From a bacterium (GTDB taxonomy: Bacteria; Desulfobacterota; Binatia; HRBIN30; CADEER01): a DNA stretch of 64,000 nucleotides. Of this stretch, positions 28,444 through 36,507 are shown piece by piece. Both the position numbers and the translations under genes were made by a program. The stretch covers positions 124,001 to 188,000 of the forward strand of contig JAHBUY010000004.1 of the NCBI GenBank assembly GCA_019637795.1, given 5' to 3'. Under the pieces are notes generated by a model. The model had not been told where the DNA came from. It saw only the letters and a list, made by a program, of their open reading frames with translations, and made no database searches. Position 1 is the stretch's first letter, and every line of letters begins with the position of its first letter.

Positions 28444-30861
28444 CTATGGCACCGGGATCAGGCCGGCCTGGTAGCAGGTCTTGGGACCGCTCAGCGTGCG
28501 GCCATCGAGCGTCGTCACCACCTCGCCGGTGTTCGCGTTGGCGACGAAGTCGTAGAAGAGGTCGCCCTGCATCGTCCCGTGGTGCGCGCCGCTCAGGGCC
28601 AGGTTCACCGAGTACTCCGCCCCGTTGCTGACCAACACCGGAATGCGGATCTCCTCGAACCCGTTGAGCACCGAGGCGCCGTCATCGGAATAGTCGAGGT
28701 AGTCCACCCGCGCCGAGCCGCTCAGCGTGCTGGCGAAGTCGTTGGTGATCGTCGCCGTGCCGCTGGCCTTGCCGGGGATGACGGTGACGCCGAACGTATT
28801 GGGAACGACGTAGTCCTGGTAGCGGATCGCCCAGGTCGGCTCCGGCGTGTCCACGATCGGCACCACCGCGGCGGGCGGGATCGGGTCGCGGTTGGTCAGC
28901 GTGAAGACGCGCAGGCGACCGGGCAGCGGGGTGTTCAGCGGCGTGACGCGGCGCCATTGCAGCTCGGTGATGGACAGACGCGTGCCGTCGGGCGACCACT
29001 CGAAGCCGCCGGCGGCCGACTGCCACTCGTCGGCCGGCTTGAGCAACCGCTGCCCGATGTAATCGCCACGCTCGAACCACCGGTCGACCATCCATGGGTC
29101 GAGATAGCAGTCCCGTTCGTTCGGATTGCCACCCGGACTGAGACCGTCGCTCGGCGCGCCGGCGATGGCGACGAAGTGCAGCGAGAAGGCGATCCAGTCG
29201 ACATAGGGCGGCCGCGGCAGGAGACCGAGGAACCCGACGCGGTTGTCGGTGCGGGCGCTCGACACCACCGTCCATTGCTCATCGGCGCTGAAGTTGATGC
29301 CCTCGTTGTGGTCGGGGTAGTGGGTCATGCGGCGCACGGCGCCGCTGCCGAGGTCGAGGGCGAAGTTGTCGTAGTGCCCGGCCTCTGGCGTCCCGGCGAC
29401 CACCCAGTCGAGCCCACCGCGCATGACCGCCTCCTTCGCCTCGAAGGGCTGGGTGAAATTGCGCCAGACGTCCGAGTCGACCCCCAGCGCCAGCGACGAC
29501 ACCGGCGGGGCGATGACGCGCGGGTCCGCCAGATCGTAGCGATCCGCCTGCCGCACCAGGCGCCCCATGCCGACCACGTTGCCGCCCGGGCCGCGCAGGC
29601 GCACCTCGCTCCAGATGAACCACTGATCGTCGAAGGTCACGTGCGGCACGCGATACTGCAGGATGCCGACGGTCGGATCGGGGTTCGGCGGCAACTTGAT
29701 CGGCAGCATCACCGCGCTCTGGCAGTCGAGCACGCTCGGCGTGCACTCGAGGACGTTCCACTTCGGGTTCGGGTTGTTGTTGCCCGCCACCAGCAGGCGC
29801 TGGCCGTCACGGAACCGCTGCGCCACCTTGAGGTTGCCGGTGATCAGGCCGGTGGCGCACGTGAGACAGCGGAAGTCGCTGCCGTCGGGCCGGATCATGC
29901 CGAGCTGATTGCCGACCGTGCTCGGCGAGGTGAAGTTGAACACCAGGTGCTCGCCGCTCTCGTCCCAGCTCGCCTGCTGCGGGTTGACGCCGGCGGGCAT
30001 CGGAATGACGCCGGAATCCGCCATCGGCTCCTGCGCCGGCGGCGCGAAGCAGCGCAGCAGGGTGTCCTCGGGCAGCGTGCCGACGAGGACCTGCTGGCAC
30101 AGGGCGGCCGCCTGATTGACCGCCTGACTGGCGGTGCGCTCGGCGTGCGCGCGAGCGCAGCGCGCCAGATCGCCGGCGCAGCCTGGGAACAGCGCGGCGC
30201 CGTCGAGCCCGACACAGTGCTTGCCGACGCTCTTGGCGAGGTCCGCGTCGCACTGAGCGCCGTCGGGCAGCGGCTTGCACGCGACGAGCTGGAAGGGGTC
30301 GGTGACGCCGCGCCTCAGCGCCTTGCCGGCGCAGCGCGCGTAGGCCTTGAATGCCCGATCGGCGCATTGCTGGCTGCGCGTGAGCAGGTCACGCTGACAC
30401 CGCGCCCCCGCGGCGTCGCTGGCCTTCGCCCGCAGCGCGGCATCGACAGCGGGGCCGAAGAGGCCGCGCGCCAGGGCCGTGCCGGCGTAGAGGCCGGCGG
30501 CGGTGACCGTATCGAGGCTGGTGAAGCCGATGGCCGGGCCGGCGCAGAGCTTCGCCTCGTCCCTGGCGGCGCGGTCGCGAGCCTTCTGGACGAGGCCGAA
30601 GGGGTCGCTCGCCGCGCAGGTCGCGACCGAGAAGCCGAGCGCGGCCTCGTCGATCTGCGCCACGCATTTCGCCAGCGTCTTGCTCTCGGCGCGCGCGATC
30701 TTGCGCAGAGCGGCTTGCATCTTCGCAGCGCACTGCCCCTGCGCCGCGGCCGCGGCCGGCGTGGCGGCGCAGGCCAGAGCCGCCAGGATCACGACGGCAC
30801 GACACCGGCGCCGGCGCGCCGTCCGGGTGGCGATCTCGTGGTTTGCGTCGACGTGGGTCAT
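28444..30861 (-). CDS. Secreted TolB-like propeller protein, function unknown
   Basis: An 805-residue exported protein. The ATG at 30861 follows GAGGGGGG and leads into an Arg-rich n-region and signal peptide (VVILAALACAATPAAAAAQG). Residues about 45-270 form a Cys-rich helical domain with regular C...C spacing (CQRDLLTRSQQCADRAFKAYARC), seen in related secreted proteins of this window. Residues about 300-700 look like a WD40/PD40 (TolB) propeller: ASWDESGEHLVFNF, GFEWSPDGTRLSI, HNEGINFSADEQW. The last 120 residues form beta-sandwich-like strands. There are no catalytic motifs; carbohydrate or protein binding is a guess. Confidence 0.78.
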   Translation of the reverse strand: MTHVDANHEIATRTARRRRCRAVVILAALACAATPAAAAAQGQCAAKMQAALRKIARAESKTLAKCVAQIDEAALGFSVATCAASDPFGLVQKARDRAARDEAKLCAGPAIGFTSLDTVTAAGLYAGTALARGLFGPAVDAALRAKASDAAGARCQRDLLTRSQQCADRAFKAYARCAGKALRRGVTDPFQLVACKPLPDGAQCDADLAKSVGKHCVGLDGAALFPGCAGDLARCARAHAERTASQAVNQAAALCQQVLVGTLPEDTLLRCFAPPAQEPMADSGVIPMPAGVNPQQASWDESGEHLVFNFTSPSTVGNQLGMIRPDGSDFRCLTCATGLITGNLKVAQRFRDGQRLLVAGNNNPNPKWNVLECTPSVLDCQSAVMLPIKLPPNPDPTVGILQYRVPHVTFDDQWFIWSEVRLRGPGGNVVGMGRLVRQADRYDLADPRVIAPPVSSLALGVDSDVWRNFTQPFEAKEAVMRGGLDWVVAGTPEAGHYDNFALDLGSGAVRRMTHYPDHNEGINFSADEQWTVVSSARTDNRVGFLGLLPRPPYVDWIAFSLHFVAIAGAPSDGLSPGGNPNERDCYLDPWMVDRWFERGDYIGQRLLKPADEWQSAAGGFEWSPDGTRLSITELQWRRVTPLNTPLPGRLRVFTLTNRDPIPPAAVVPIVDTPEPTWAIRYQDYVVPNTFGVTVIPGKASGTATITNDFASTLSGSARVDYLDYSDDGASVLNGFEEIRIPVLVSNGAEYSVNLALSGAHHGTMQGDLFYDFVANANTGEVVTTLDGRTLSGPKTCYQAGLIPVP

Positions 30862-30910
30862 GTGTCCCCCCTCGGCCGCCGCACGCTTCGCGCGGCGCCC
30901 GTCCGTGGCA

Positions 30911-30947
30911 CCGCGGCGGCGTCCGGCCCACCCGGACACCGCCGCGG
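30911..30947 (-). terminator. Hairpin ending the SCP2 operon
   Basis: A 16-bp stem with one mismatch (30911-30926 with 30932-30947) and a 5-base loop lies 42 bases after the SCP2 stop codon in the leftward direction. It separates that operon from the secreted propeller gene. Confidence 0.65.
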
Positions 30948-30988
30948 GTCGTGATCAGCTCATCCGCACCGCCCCTGCTCCGTCGCGA

Positions 30989-31315
30989 TCAGGCGCTGAT
31001 CGGCTTGAACAGGCCCTGCATCTTCATCGCCAGGCCGAGGTCGCCCTTGAACTTCAGCTTGCCCTGCATGAAGGCCACCTGGGGCGGGATCTTGCCGGTG
31101 GCGATCGCGGCGTAGTCCGTGGCGCTGGCCGACACGGTCAGCGCCGCCGCCGGGGCCGCGCCGCGGCCGACGTCGATGCCGCCCTCCCCCACCGACAGGT
31201 ACCACTCGCCGCCGTCGGCGCCGCTGAGATTGAACTGGATGGTGCCGCTCAACCCCTTGGCGGTCGCCGGGTCGTACGACCTGGCGATGCTGTCGAAGAT
31301 CTCCGCTGTCGTCAT
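30989..31315 (-). CDS. SCP2-type sterol/acyl-CoA carrier protein
   Basis: A 108-residue SCP2 sterol-carrier fold, the domain that in eukaryotes is fused to SCPx thiolase or MFE-2. The opening AEIFDSIARSYDPATAKGLSGTIQFNL, the strand pair with GEWYLSVGEGGIDVGRG and the C-terminal GKIPPQVAFMQGKLKFKGDLGLAMKMQGLF are classic. It likely presents a lipidic acyl-CoA to neighbouring enzymes. Strong GGAGAGGAG before the ATG. It is the last gene of the leftward operon, 53 bases after the thiolase. Confidence 0.95.
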   Translation of the reverse strand: MTTAEIFDSIARSYDPATAKGLSGTIQFNLSGADGGEWYLSVGEGGIDVGRGAAPAAALTVSASATDYAAIATGKIPPQVAFMQGKLKFKGDLGLAMKMQGLFKPISA

Positions 31316-31368
31316 GGTGTTCTCCTCTCCTTCGTCGGCGCTCGTGGCGCGATTGAATGGCGTGAAAT

Positions 31369-32562
31369 TCAGAGCGCGGCGCGCCGGTACACGGTGACCA
31401 CCGCGGCGCCGCCGAGGCCCAGGTTGTGCTGCAGCGCCAGGGCGGCGCCGGTCACCTGCCGCTTGCCCGCCGCGCCGCGCAGTTGCCAATTGAGCTCGGC
31501 GCACTGCGCCAGTCCGGTGGCGCCGAGCGGGTGGCCCTTGGAGATCAGGCCGCCGGATGGGTTGACGACCACCTTGCCGCCGTACGTGAAGGCATCGTGG
31601 TCGATGTGCTCGCCGGCGGTGCCCTCCGCGCACAGGCCGAGCGCCTCGTAGGTCACCAGCTCGTTGGCCGAGAAGCAGTCGTGCAGCTCGACGACGTCGA
31701 CGTCGGCGGCAGTGGCCCCCGCCTGCGCCAGCGCCTTGGCGGCGGCGCGCTGCGTCAGACCGTAGCCGGCGACGTAGCGGCAGTCCCGGTCGAAGGTGTC
31801 CGGGCCATCGGTCGCCATCGCCATGCCGGCGATCTCGATCGCCTTCGCCTGCAGGCCGTGGCGGCGGACGAAGTCCTCGCTGGCGACGATGGCGCAACCG
31901 GCGCCGTCCGAGGTCGGGCAGCACTGCAGCTTGGTGAGCGGGAAGTACACCATCGGCGCGTCGAGGATGTCGCGCAGCGAGTACGCCTCCTGGAACTGCG
32001 AGAACGGATTGTTGACCGAGTGTCTGTGGTTCTTCCAACCGATCTTGGCGAAGTGCTCGGGCGTGGTGCCGAAGCGGTCCATGTGATCGCGCCCGGCGTT
32101 GCCGAACACCTGCGGCGCTGGGATCACCGGCTCGAAGGCCCGCAGCTCCATCATCCGCAGCATGTGCTTGTCGATCGGCGGCGTGTGGTCGGGGAAGTTC
32201 TGCTTGAGCGAGCCGCGCTCCATCTTCTCGAAGCCGAGCGCCATCGCGCAGTCGGCGAGCCCGCCCTCGACCAACTGCTTGGCCAGAAACAGCGCCGTCG
32301 AGCCGGTCGAGCAGTTGTTGTTGACGTTGTAGATCGGCACGCCGGTGAGTCCGAGCTCGTAGGCGGCGCGCTCGCCCGAGGTGGAATCGCCGTAGCAGTA
32401 GCCGGCGACCACCTGCTCGATGCGCTCGTAGGGAATACCGGCGTCCTCGAGCGCCTTCTCGCCGGCCTCCTTGGCCATCTGCGGATAGTTCCAATCGGCG
32501 CGGCGACCGGGCTTCTCGAATTTCGTCATCCCGACGCCGACCACGAAGACCTTGCGTCCCAT
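31369..32562 (-). CDS. SCPx-type thiolase (3-ketoacyl-CoA thiolase)
   Basis: A 397-residue thiolase of the sterol-carrier-protein-X type, which cleaves 3-ketoacyl-CoA with CoA. Unlike the two thiolase-like proteins at 5-7 kb, it has a full active site: nucleophile Cys84 ([11 protein letters not shown]), HDCFS (His294, Cys296), His344 (GHPLGATG) and the terminal [13 protein letters not shown] chose the second of two tandem ATGs (32562), giving 4-5 bases to GGAGGA. In the operon it lies between the hydratase and the SCP2 gene. The SCPx type favours branched or steroid side-chain substrates. Confidence 0.94.
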   Translation of the reverse strand: MGRKVFVVGVGMTKFEKPGRRADWNYPQMAKEAGEKALEDAGIPYERIEQVVAGYCYGDSTSGERAAYELGLTGVPIYNVNNNCSTGSTALFLAKQLVEGGLADCAMALGFEKMERGSLKQNFPDHTPPIDKHMLRMMELRAFEPVIPAPQVFGNAGRDHMDRFGTTPEHFAKIGWKNHRHSVNNPFSQFQEAYSLRDILDAPMVYFPLTKLQCCPTSDGAGCAIVASEDFVRRHGLQAKAIEIAGMAMATDGPDTFDRDCRYVAGYGLTQRAAAKALAQAGATAADVDVVELHDCFSANELVTYEALGLCAEGTAGEHIDHDAFTYGGKVVVNPSGGLISKGHPLGATGLAQCAELNWQLRGAAGKRQVTGAALALQHNLGLGGAAVVTVYRRAAL

Positions 32563-32604
32563 CATTCCTCCGGAAAAGGGCGTGATCGCTCTCACGCCGC
32601 GTGG

Positions 32605-33492
32605 TTACTCGAAGAAGGTCACCCGCGCGTTGGTGATCACCGCTTTCAGATCGCGCTCCTGCACGTGCGCCGTGCACAGCATCGCGGTGGCGGACTCGCG
32701 CCACAGGCGGACCACGATCGTCTCGCCGGGATAGACCGGCGCGGCGAAGCGGACCTTGATGGAGCGGAAGCGCTCCGGGTTGCCGTCGGCGCCGGCGTCG
32801 ATGGCGGCGCGCCCGACGTTGGCGAAGGTGCACAGCCCGTGCAGGATCGGGCGCTCGAAGCCGCCGATCGCCGCCATCGCCGGGTCGACGTGGAGTGGAT
32901 TGCGGTCGCCCGACAGGCGATAGAGCAGCGCCTGCTGGCGCAGTGTCGGGTAGGTCACGACGGCGTCGGGCGCCCGTGCCGGCGGCTCGTTGCCCGGCGC
33001 CGGCGCCGGCGGATCGCCAGGCCTCGCGAAGCCGCCCTCGCCGCGGATGAAGGCGGTGAACTCGTTGCGAAACAGCGGCGTGCCGGTGGTGGCGTCGCGG
33101 CTCGTCACCTCGGTGACGATCAGCGCGCCCTTGCCGGCGCCTTTGTCGTGGATGGCGCTGATCCGCGCCTCGTTGACGATGCGCGCCTCGACCGGCAGCG
33201 GCGGCGCGAGGATCTCCGTGTACTGCTCGCCGTGCAGCAGCATCATCGGATTGAAGTCCATGCCCGGCACGTCCAGCAGCCCGAGCAGGGTCTCGAAGAC
33301 CGGGATCACCGCGTAGGTGGGCAACGCCCGGAGCTCGCCCTCCCAGGTGTATTGGAGCACGCGCGGATCGGTCGGGTCCTCACCGGTGCCGACGCCGGCG
33401 CCGAGGGCGTAGAGGATGAGATGGTCCGGCCCCCACGCCGCCTCGCGGGCGGGCAGGCTGGCGCCGAGCGCGCGACTGGGATCGATGGTCAC
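32605..33492 (-). CDS. 2-enoyl-CoA hydratase 2 (MaoC double hot-dog)
   Basis: A 295-residue hydratase-2 with two hot-dog repeats; it adds water to trans-2-enoyl-CoA giving the 3R-hydroxyacyl-CoA. The catalytic motif YRLSGDRNPLHVDP (residues 191-204; Asp196, His201) lies in the second repeat. The first repeat keeps LHGEQYTEI and RNEFTAFIRGEGGF. The architecture matches the hydratase part of eukaryotic MFE-2. GTG start with GAGGAGGGG. It lies 13 bases after the SDR gene, whose product should oxidise its 3R product. Confidence 0.94.
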   Translation of the reverse strand: MTIDPSRALGASLPAREAAWGPDHLILYALGAGVGTGEDPTDPRVLQYTWEGELRALPTYAVIPVFETLLGLLDVPGMDFNPMMLLHGEQYTEILAPPLPVEARIVNEARISAIHDKGAGKGALIVTEVTSRDATTGTPLFRNEFTAFIRGEGGFARPGDPPAPAPGNEPPARAPDAVVTYPTLRQQALLYRLSGDRNPLHVDPAMAAIGGFERPILHGLCTFANVGRAAIDAGADGNPERFRSIKVRFAAPVYPGETIVVRLWRESATAMLCTAHVQERDLKAVITNARVTFFE

Positions 33493-33505
33493 GGCCCCTC
33501 CTCGC

Positions 33506-34414
33506 TCAGAGCTTCACGTGCGCCATCATGGCGATGGCGGCGTCCTGCGAACCGCCCAGCGGCACCGCGGCGGCGTGGTCGGCGAGCCGCGGCAGCACTT
33601 CGTCGCGCAGGCGTTCGGCGCTGATCGCCTCGGGCTCGAGGAAGGCGCCCGGGTGCTGTACCAGCCAGGTGCGCGCGTACCAGCCGCCGCCGCACTCGTA
33701 GATCGCGCCGGTTTCGCTGCACGCCTCCGAGCACAGCCAGGCGACCAACTGCGACACCGGGTGCGGATCGAGCTTCTCCAGCAGGTCGCCCGGCATGACC
33801 GTCTCGGTGAGGCGGCTGCGCGCCACCGGCCCGATGGCGTTGACGGTGATGCCGTACTTCGCCCCCTCGAGCTTGAGCGTATTCATCATGCCGATCTGGG
33901 CCAGCTTGGCGGCCGAATAGTTGGTCTGGCCGAAGTTGCCCCACAGGCCGGCGCCGGAGGTGGTCATCAGGACCCGGCCGTAGCGGGCCTCGCGCATGTG
34001 CGCCCAGGCGGCGCGGGTGACGTTGAACGTCCCGCGGACGTGCACGGCGAAGACGCGGTCCCAGTCCTCGTCGCTCATCTTGTGGAACGTGGAATCGCGC
34101 AGGATGCCGGCGTTGTTGATGACGATGTCGACGCGACCGAAGCGATCGCGCGCCGCCCGCACCACCGCCTCGCCTCCGGCCGTGGTGGCGATGTCGTCGG
34201 CGTTGGCGATGCACTCGGCGCCGAGCGCGCGCACCGCGTCGGCCACCGACTCGGCCGGAGCGCGGTCGCCACCGTCGCCGCGCGGCCCGCCGCCAACGTC
34301 GTTCAAGACCAGCGCGCAGCCGCGCCGCGCCAGGGCCAGGGCGTGCGAGCGGCCGAGGCCGCCGGCGGCGCCGGTAATGACGGCGACGCGGCCGTCGTAG
34401 CGAATCTCACTCAT
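33506..34414 (-). CDS. SDR 3-hydroxyacyl-CoA dehydrogenase (MFE-2/17beta-HSD4 type)
   Basis: A 302-residue short-chain dehydrogenase. Cofactor motif TGAAGGLG (14-21), NNAG (100-103) and catalytic Ser153, Tyr166, Lys170 (TNYSAAK) are all present. The insert LNDVGGGPRGDGGDRAPAESV after the second strand and WGNFGQTNYSAAK are typical of the 3R-hydroxyacyl-CoA dehydrogenase domain of MFE-2. It would oxidise the product of the neighbouring hydratase to 3-ketoacyl-CoA with NAD+. GGAGGAG before the ATG; the start overlaps the TetR stop by 8 bases. Confidence 0.94.
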   Translation of the reverse strand: MSEIRYDGRVAVITGAAGGLGRSHALALARRGCALVLNDVGGGPRGDGGDRAPAESVADAVRALGAECIANADDIATTAGGEAVVRAARDRFGRVDIVINNAGILRDSTFHKMSDEDWDRVFAVHVRGTFNVTRAAWAHMREARYGRVLMTTSGAGLWGNFGQTNYSAAKLAQIGMMNTLKLEGAKYGITVNAIGPVARSRLTETVMPGDLLEKLDPHPVSQLVAWLCSEACSETGAIYECGGGWYARTWLVQHPGAFLEPEAISAERLRDEVLPRLADHAAAVPLGGSQDAAIAMMAHVKL

Positions 34415-35159
34415 CTGCGTCTCCTCCGGATCTGCGGGCGGCGCGCAGCACCGGGCGCGAGCGCGGCGGCGCCGGCGGCGAGGCCGCGGCCAGGCCCAGG
34501 TACGCGAGCAGCGCGCGCACCAGTTCGTCATTCACCTGCTGCCAGGTGAGGTCGTCGCCCGCCGGCATCGTCCGACTGGCCAGGGCCCGCTGCTGCAGCA
34601 CTCCGACCACCAGGCGAATGCCGAAGCGGGCCGCCAGCTCGGCGTCGGAATGGCCGATCTCGTCGCCCCGCGCCGCCAGCGCGTCGCGCGCCAGCGCCTC
34701 GATCTCGCGGTGCACCTCGAGCACGCGCGCGCCCAGCACCGGATCGACCGGCACCATCTCGTAGAACGCATAGACGAGGCCGGGCCGGGCGCGGTGGATG
34801 CGCACCATGCCGGCCACGGCCTGGCGCACCAACTCGGCCGCCGGCACGTCGCGAAAGCGCTCCGGCCGCAGCACCGCGCGCGCCGTCGCCACCGCCTCGC
34901 CGAGATAGTGCTCGAAGAGGTAGCGGAGCAGCTCCTGCTTGTCGCGGAAGCGGGTGTAGAACAGGCCCACCGAGCAGCCGGCCTCGCGCGCGATCTCCGG
35001 CACCGACGTCGCCTGGAAACCGCGCTCGTTGATCAATCGCTCGGCGGCGGCGATGAAGCGCTCCAGCTTCTCCTGGCTGCGCGCCTGTCGCGGCAGCTTC
35101 ACCCAGCGCAGCTTCTCCGCCCCACCTCGCTCCGCCGCCCGCGCGTTCGTCCTCGCCAT
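34407..35159 (-). CDS. TetR-family regulator of the beta-oxidation block
   Basis: A 250-residue TetR protein. Its helix-turn-helix is FIAAAERLINERGFQATSVPEIAREAGCSVGLFYTRF (in part); the C-terminal two thirds form the ligand-binding bundle. A basic tail (SRPVLRAARRSGG) is unusual. It is first in the leftward operon and divergent from the acyl-CoA dehydrogenase gene. The palindrome CTGAATTCAG between them lies in its own promoter spacer and near the opposite start site. By analogy with FadR-like TetRs, an acyl-CoA could be the inducer. Confidence 0.92.
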   Translation of the reverse strand: MARTNARAAERGGAEKLRWVKLPRQARSQEKLERFIAAAERLINERGFQATSVPEIAREAGCSVGLFYTRFRDKQELLRYLFEHYLGEAVATARAVLRPERFRDVPAAELVRQAVAGMVRIHRARPGLVYAFYEMVPVDPVLGARVLEVHREIEALARDALAARGDEIGHSDAELAARFGIRLVVGVLQQRALASRTMPAGDDLTWQQVNDELVRALLAYLGLAAASPPAPPRSRPVLRAARRSGGDADE

Positions 35160-35164
35160 CTCGC

Positions 35165-35214
35165 TTGACCTCTCTCGTTTCTCCCTCCATATTCAAATCT
35201 GAATTCAGTTTCAA
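35165..35214. promoter_or_regulatory. Divergent promoters sharing a palindromic operator
   Basis: Rightward: TTGACC (35165-35170), N17, CATATT (35188-35193). Leftward: TTGAAA (35214-35209), N17, TATGGA (35191-35186). The perfect 10-bp palindrome CTGAATTCAG (35199-35208) fills the leftward spacer and sits at the expected rightward start point. Bound repressor would block both transcripts. Confidence 0.7.
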
Positions 35215-35256
35215 GTTCTTTTCGTGAATAGGCCACGGGCCGGGGGAGAAGGGACG

Positions 35257-36507
35257 ATGTTCGAGCTGACCGAGCCGCAACGGATGATGCAGGACATGGT
35301 GCGCCAGTGGTGCGACCGCGAGCTGCGGCCGCGCCTGGCGGAGTTGGAATCGGGGGCGCGGCTGCCCTACGACCTCATGCGCGACCTGGTGCGCCAGTTC
35401 GGGCTCGCCGAGGTCGCCCGCGCGTCACTCGAGAAGCGGGTGCGGACGTTGCGCCAGCGCGAGGCCAGCGGCGCGCCGGAGTCGGGGCCGAGCGGCGGCC
35501 TCGGCGAGATGCTCGCCGATGGCGACGCCGGTGGCGACCCGTTGCTGTTCGCCATCCTCGCCAAGGAGCTGTGCCGCTGCTCGCCCGGTTTCGCGTCGAG
35601 CTGGGGCGTGTCGCTGGCGTTGGCCGGTGGCGCCATCATCGCCAAGGGCACCGCCGATCAGATCGAGCGCTGGGGCATGCCGGTGGCCACCCTGGAAAAG
35701 ATCGGCGCCTGGTGCCTGACCGAGCCCAACGCCGGCAGTGATGCCTTCGGGTCGATGCATACCACGGCACGGCCCGACGGCGACGACTACGTGCTCACCG
35801 GCCAGAAGACGTTCATCACCAACGGCCCGTATGCCGACGTGTTCGTCGTCTACGCCAAGGTCGACCGTGGCCAGCCACGCGCCGAGATGGCGGTGAACAC
35901 TTTCATCCTCGAGCGTGGCATGCCGGGTTTCACCCAGGGCAAGCCGTTCAGAAAGATGGGCATGCGTGACTCGCCCACCGGCGAGCTGTTCTTCGACGGT
36001 GTCCGGGTCCCCAGGGCCAACCTGCTCGGCGGCCGCGAAAAGACCGCCGAGGGCCGCGCCGACACCAAGGAGTCGCTCGGCAACGAGCGCTCCGGCCTGC
36101 CGGCGATGGCCTGGGGCATCATCGAGGAGTGCTACGAGCGCAGCCTCGCCTACGTGAAACAGCGGCGCCAGTTCGGCCGCGCCATCGGCGAGTTCCAGGC
36201 GGTGCAACTCGACCTCGCGGACATGTACGTGAAGCTGAAGAACGTCGAGGCGATCGCCTTCCGCACCGCCTGGATGCAGCGCAAGGGCATCCGCGACGTC
36301 GCCTTCGTCAATGCCTCCAAGGCCTACTGCTCGCAGATGGCGGTCGACGTGGCCCTGAAGGCGATCCAGTTGCACGGCGGCAACGGCTACATGGAGGAGT
36401 ACCACATCGAGAAGCTCGCCCGTGACGCCAAGCTGCTCGAGCTCGGCGCCGGCACGACCCACATCAACTACCTGACGGCGGCGCGCGCGCTGCTCGACCT
36501 GGCGTGA
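35257..36507 (+). CDS. Acyl-CoA dehydrogenase
   Basis: A 416-residue FAD acyl-CoA dehydrogenase, first step of beta-oxidation. CLTEPNAGSDAFGSMHTTA and GQKTFITNGPYADVFVVYAK form the FAD/substrate sheet. RQFGRAIGEFQAVQ and QLHGGNGYMEEYHIEKLARDAKLLEL form the C-terminal bundle, with the catalytic base Glu381. A roughly 25-residue insert (TLRQREASGAPESGPSGGLGE region, about 68-92) is unusual. The ATG at 35257 follows GGGGGAGAAGGG; a start at 35224 is less likely. The downstream ligase gene overlaps its stop. Confidence 0.95.
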   Translation: MFELTEPQRMMQDMVRQWCDRELRPRLAELESGARLPYDLMRDLVRQFGLAEVARASLEKRVRTLRQREASGAPESGPSGGLGEMLADGDAGGDPLLFAILAKELCRCSPGFASSWGVSLALAGGAIIAKGTADQIERWGMPVATLEKIGAWCLTEPNAGSDAFGSMHTTARPDGDDYVLTGQKTFITNGPYADVFVVYAKVDRGQPRAEMAVNTFILERGMPGFTQGKPFRKMGMRDSPTGELFFDGVRVPRANLLGGREKTAEGRADTKESLGNERSGLPAMAWGIIEECYERSLAYVKQRRQFGRAIGEFQAVQLDLADMYVKLKNVEAIAFRTAWMQRKGIRDVAFVNASKAYCSQMAVDVALKAIQLHGGNGYMEEYHIEKLARDAKLLELGAGTTHINYLTAARALLDLA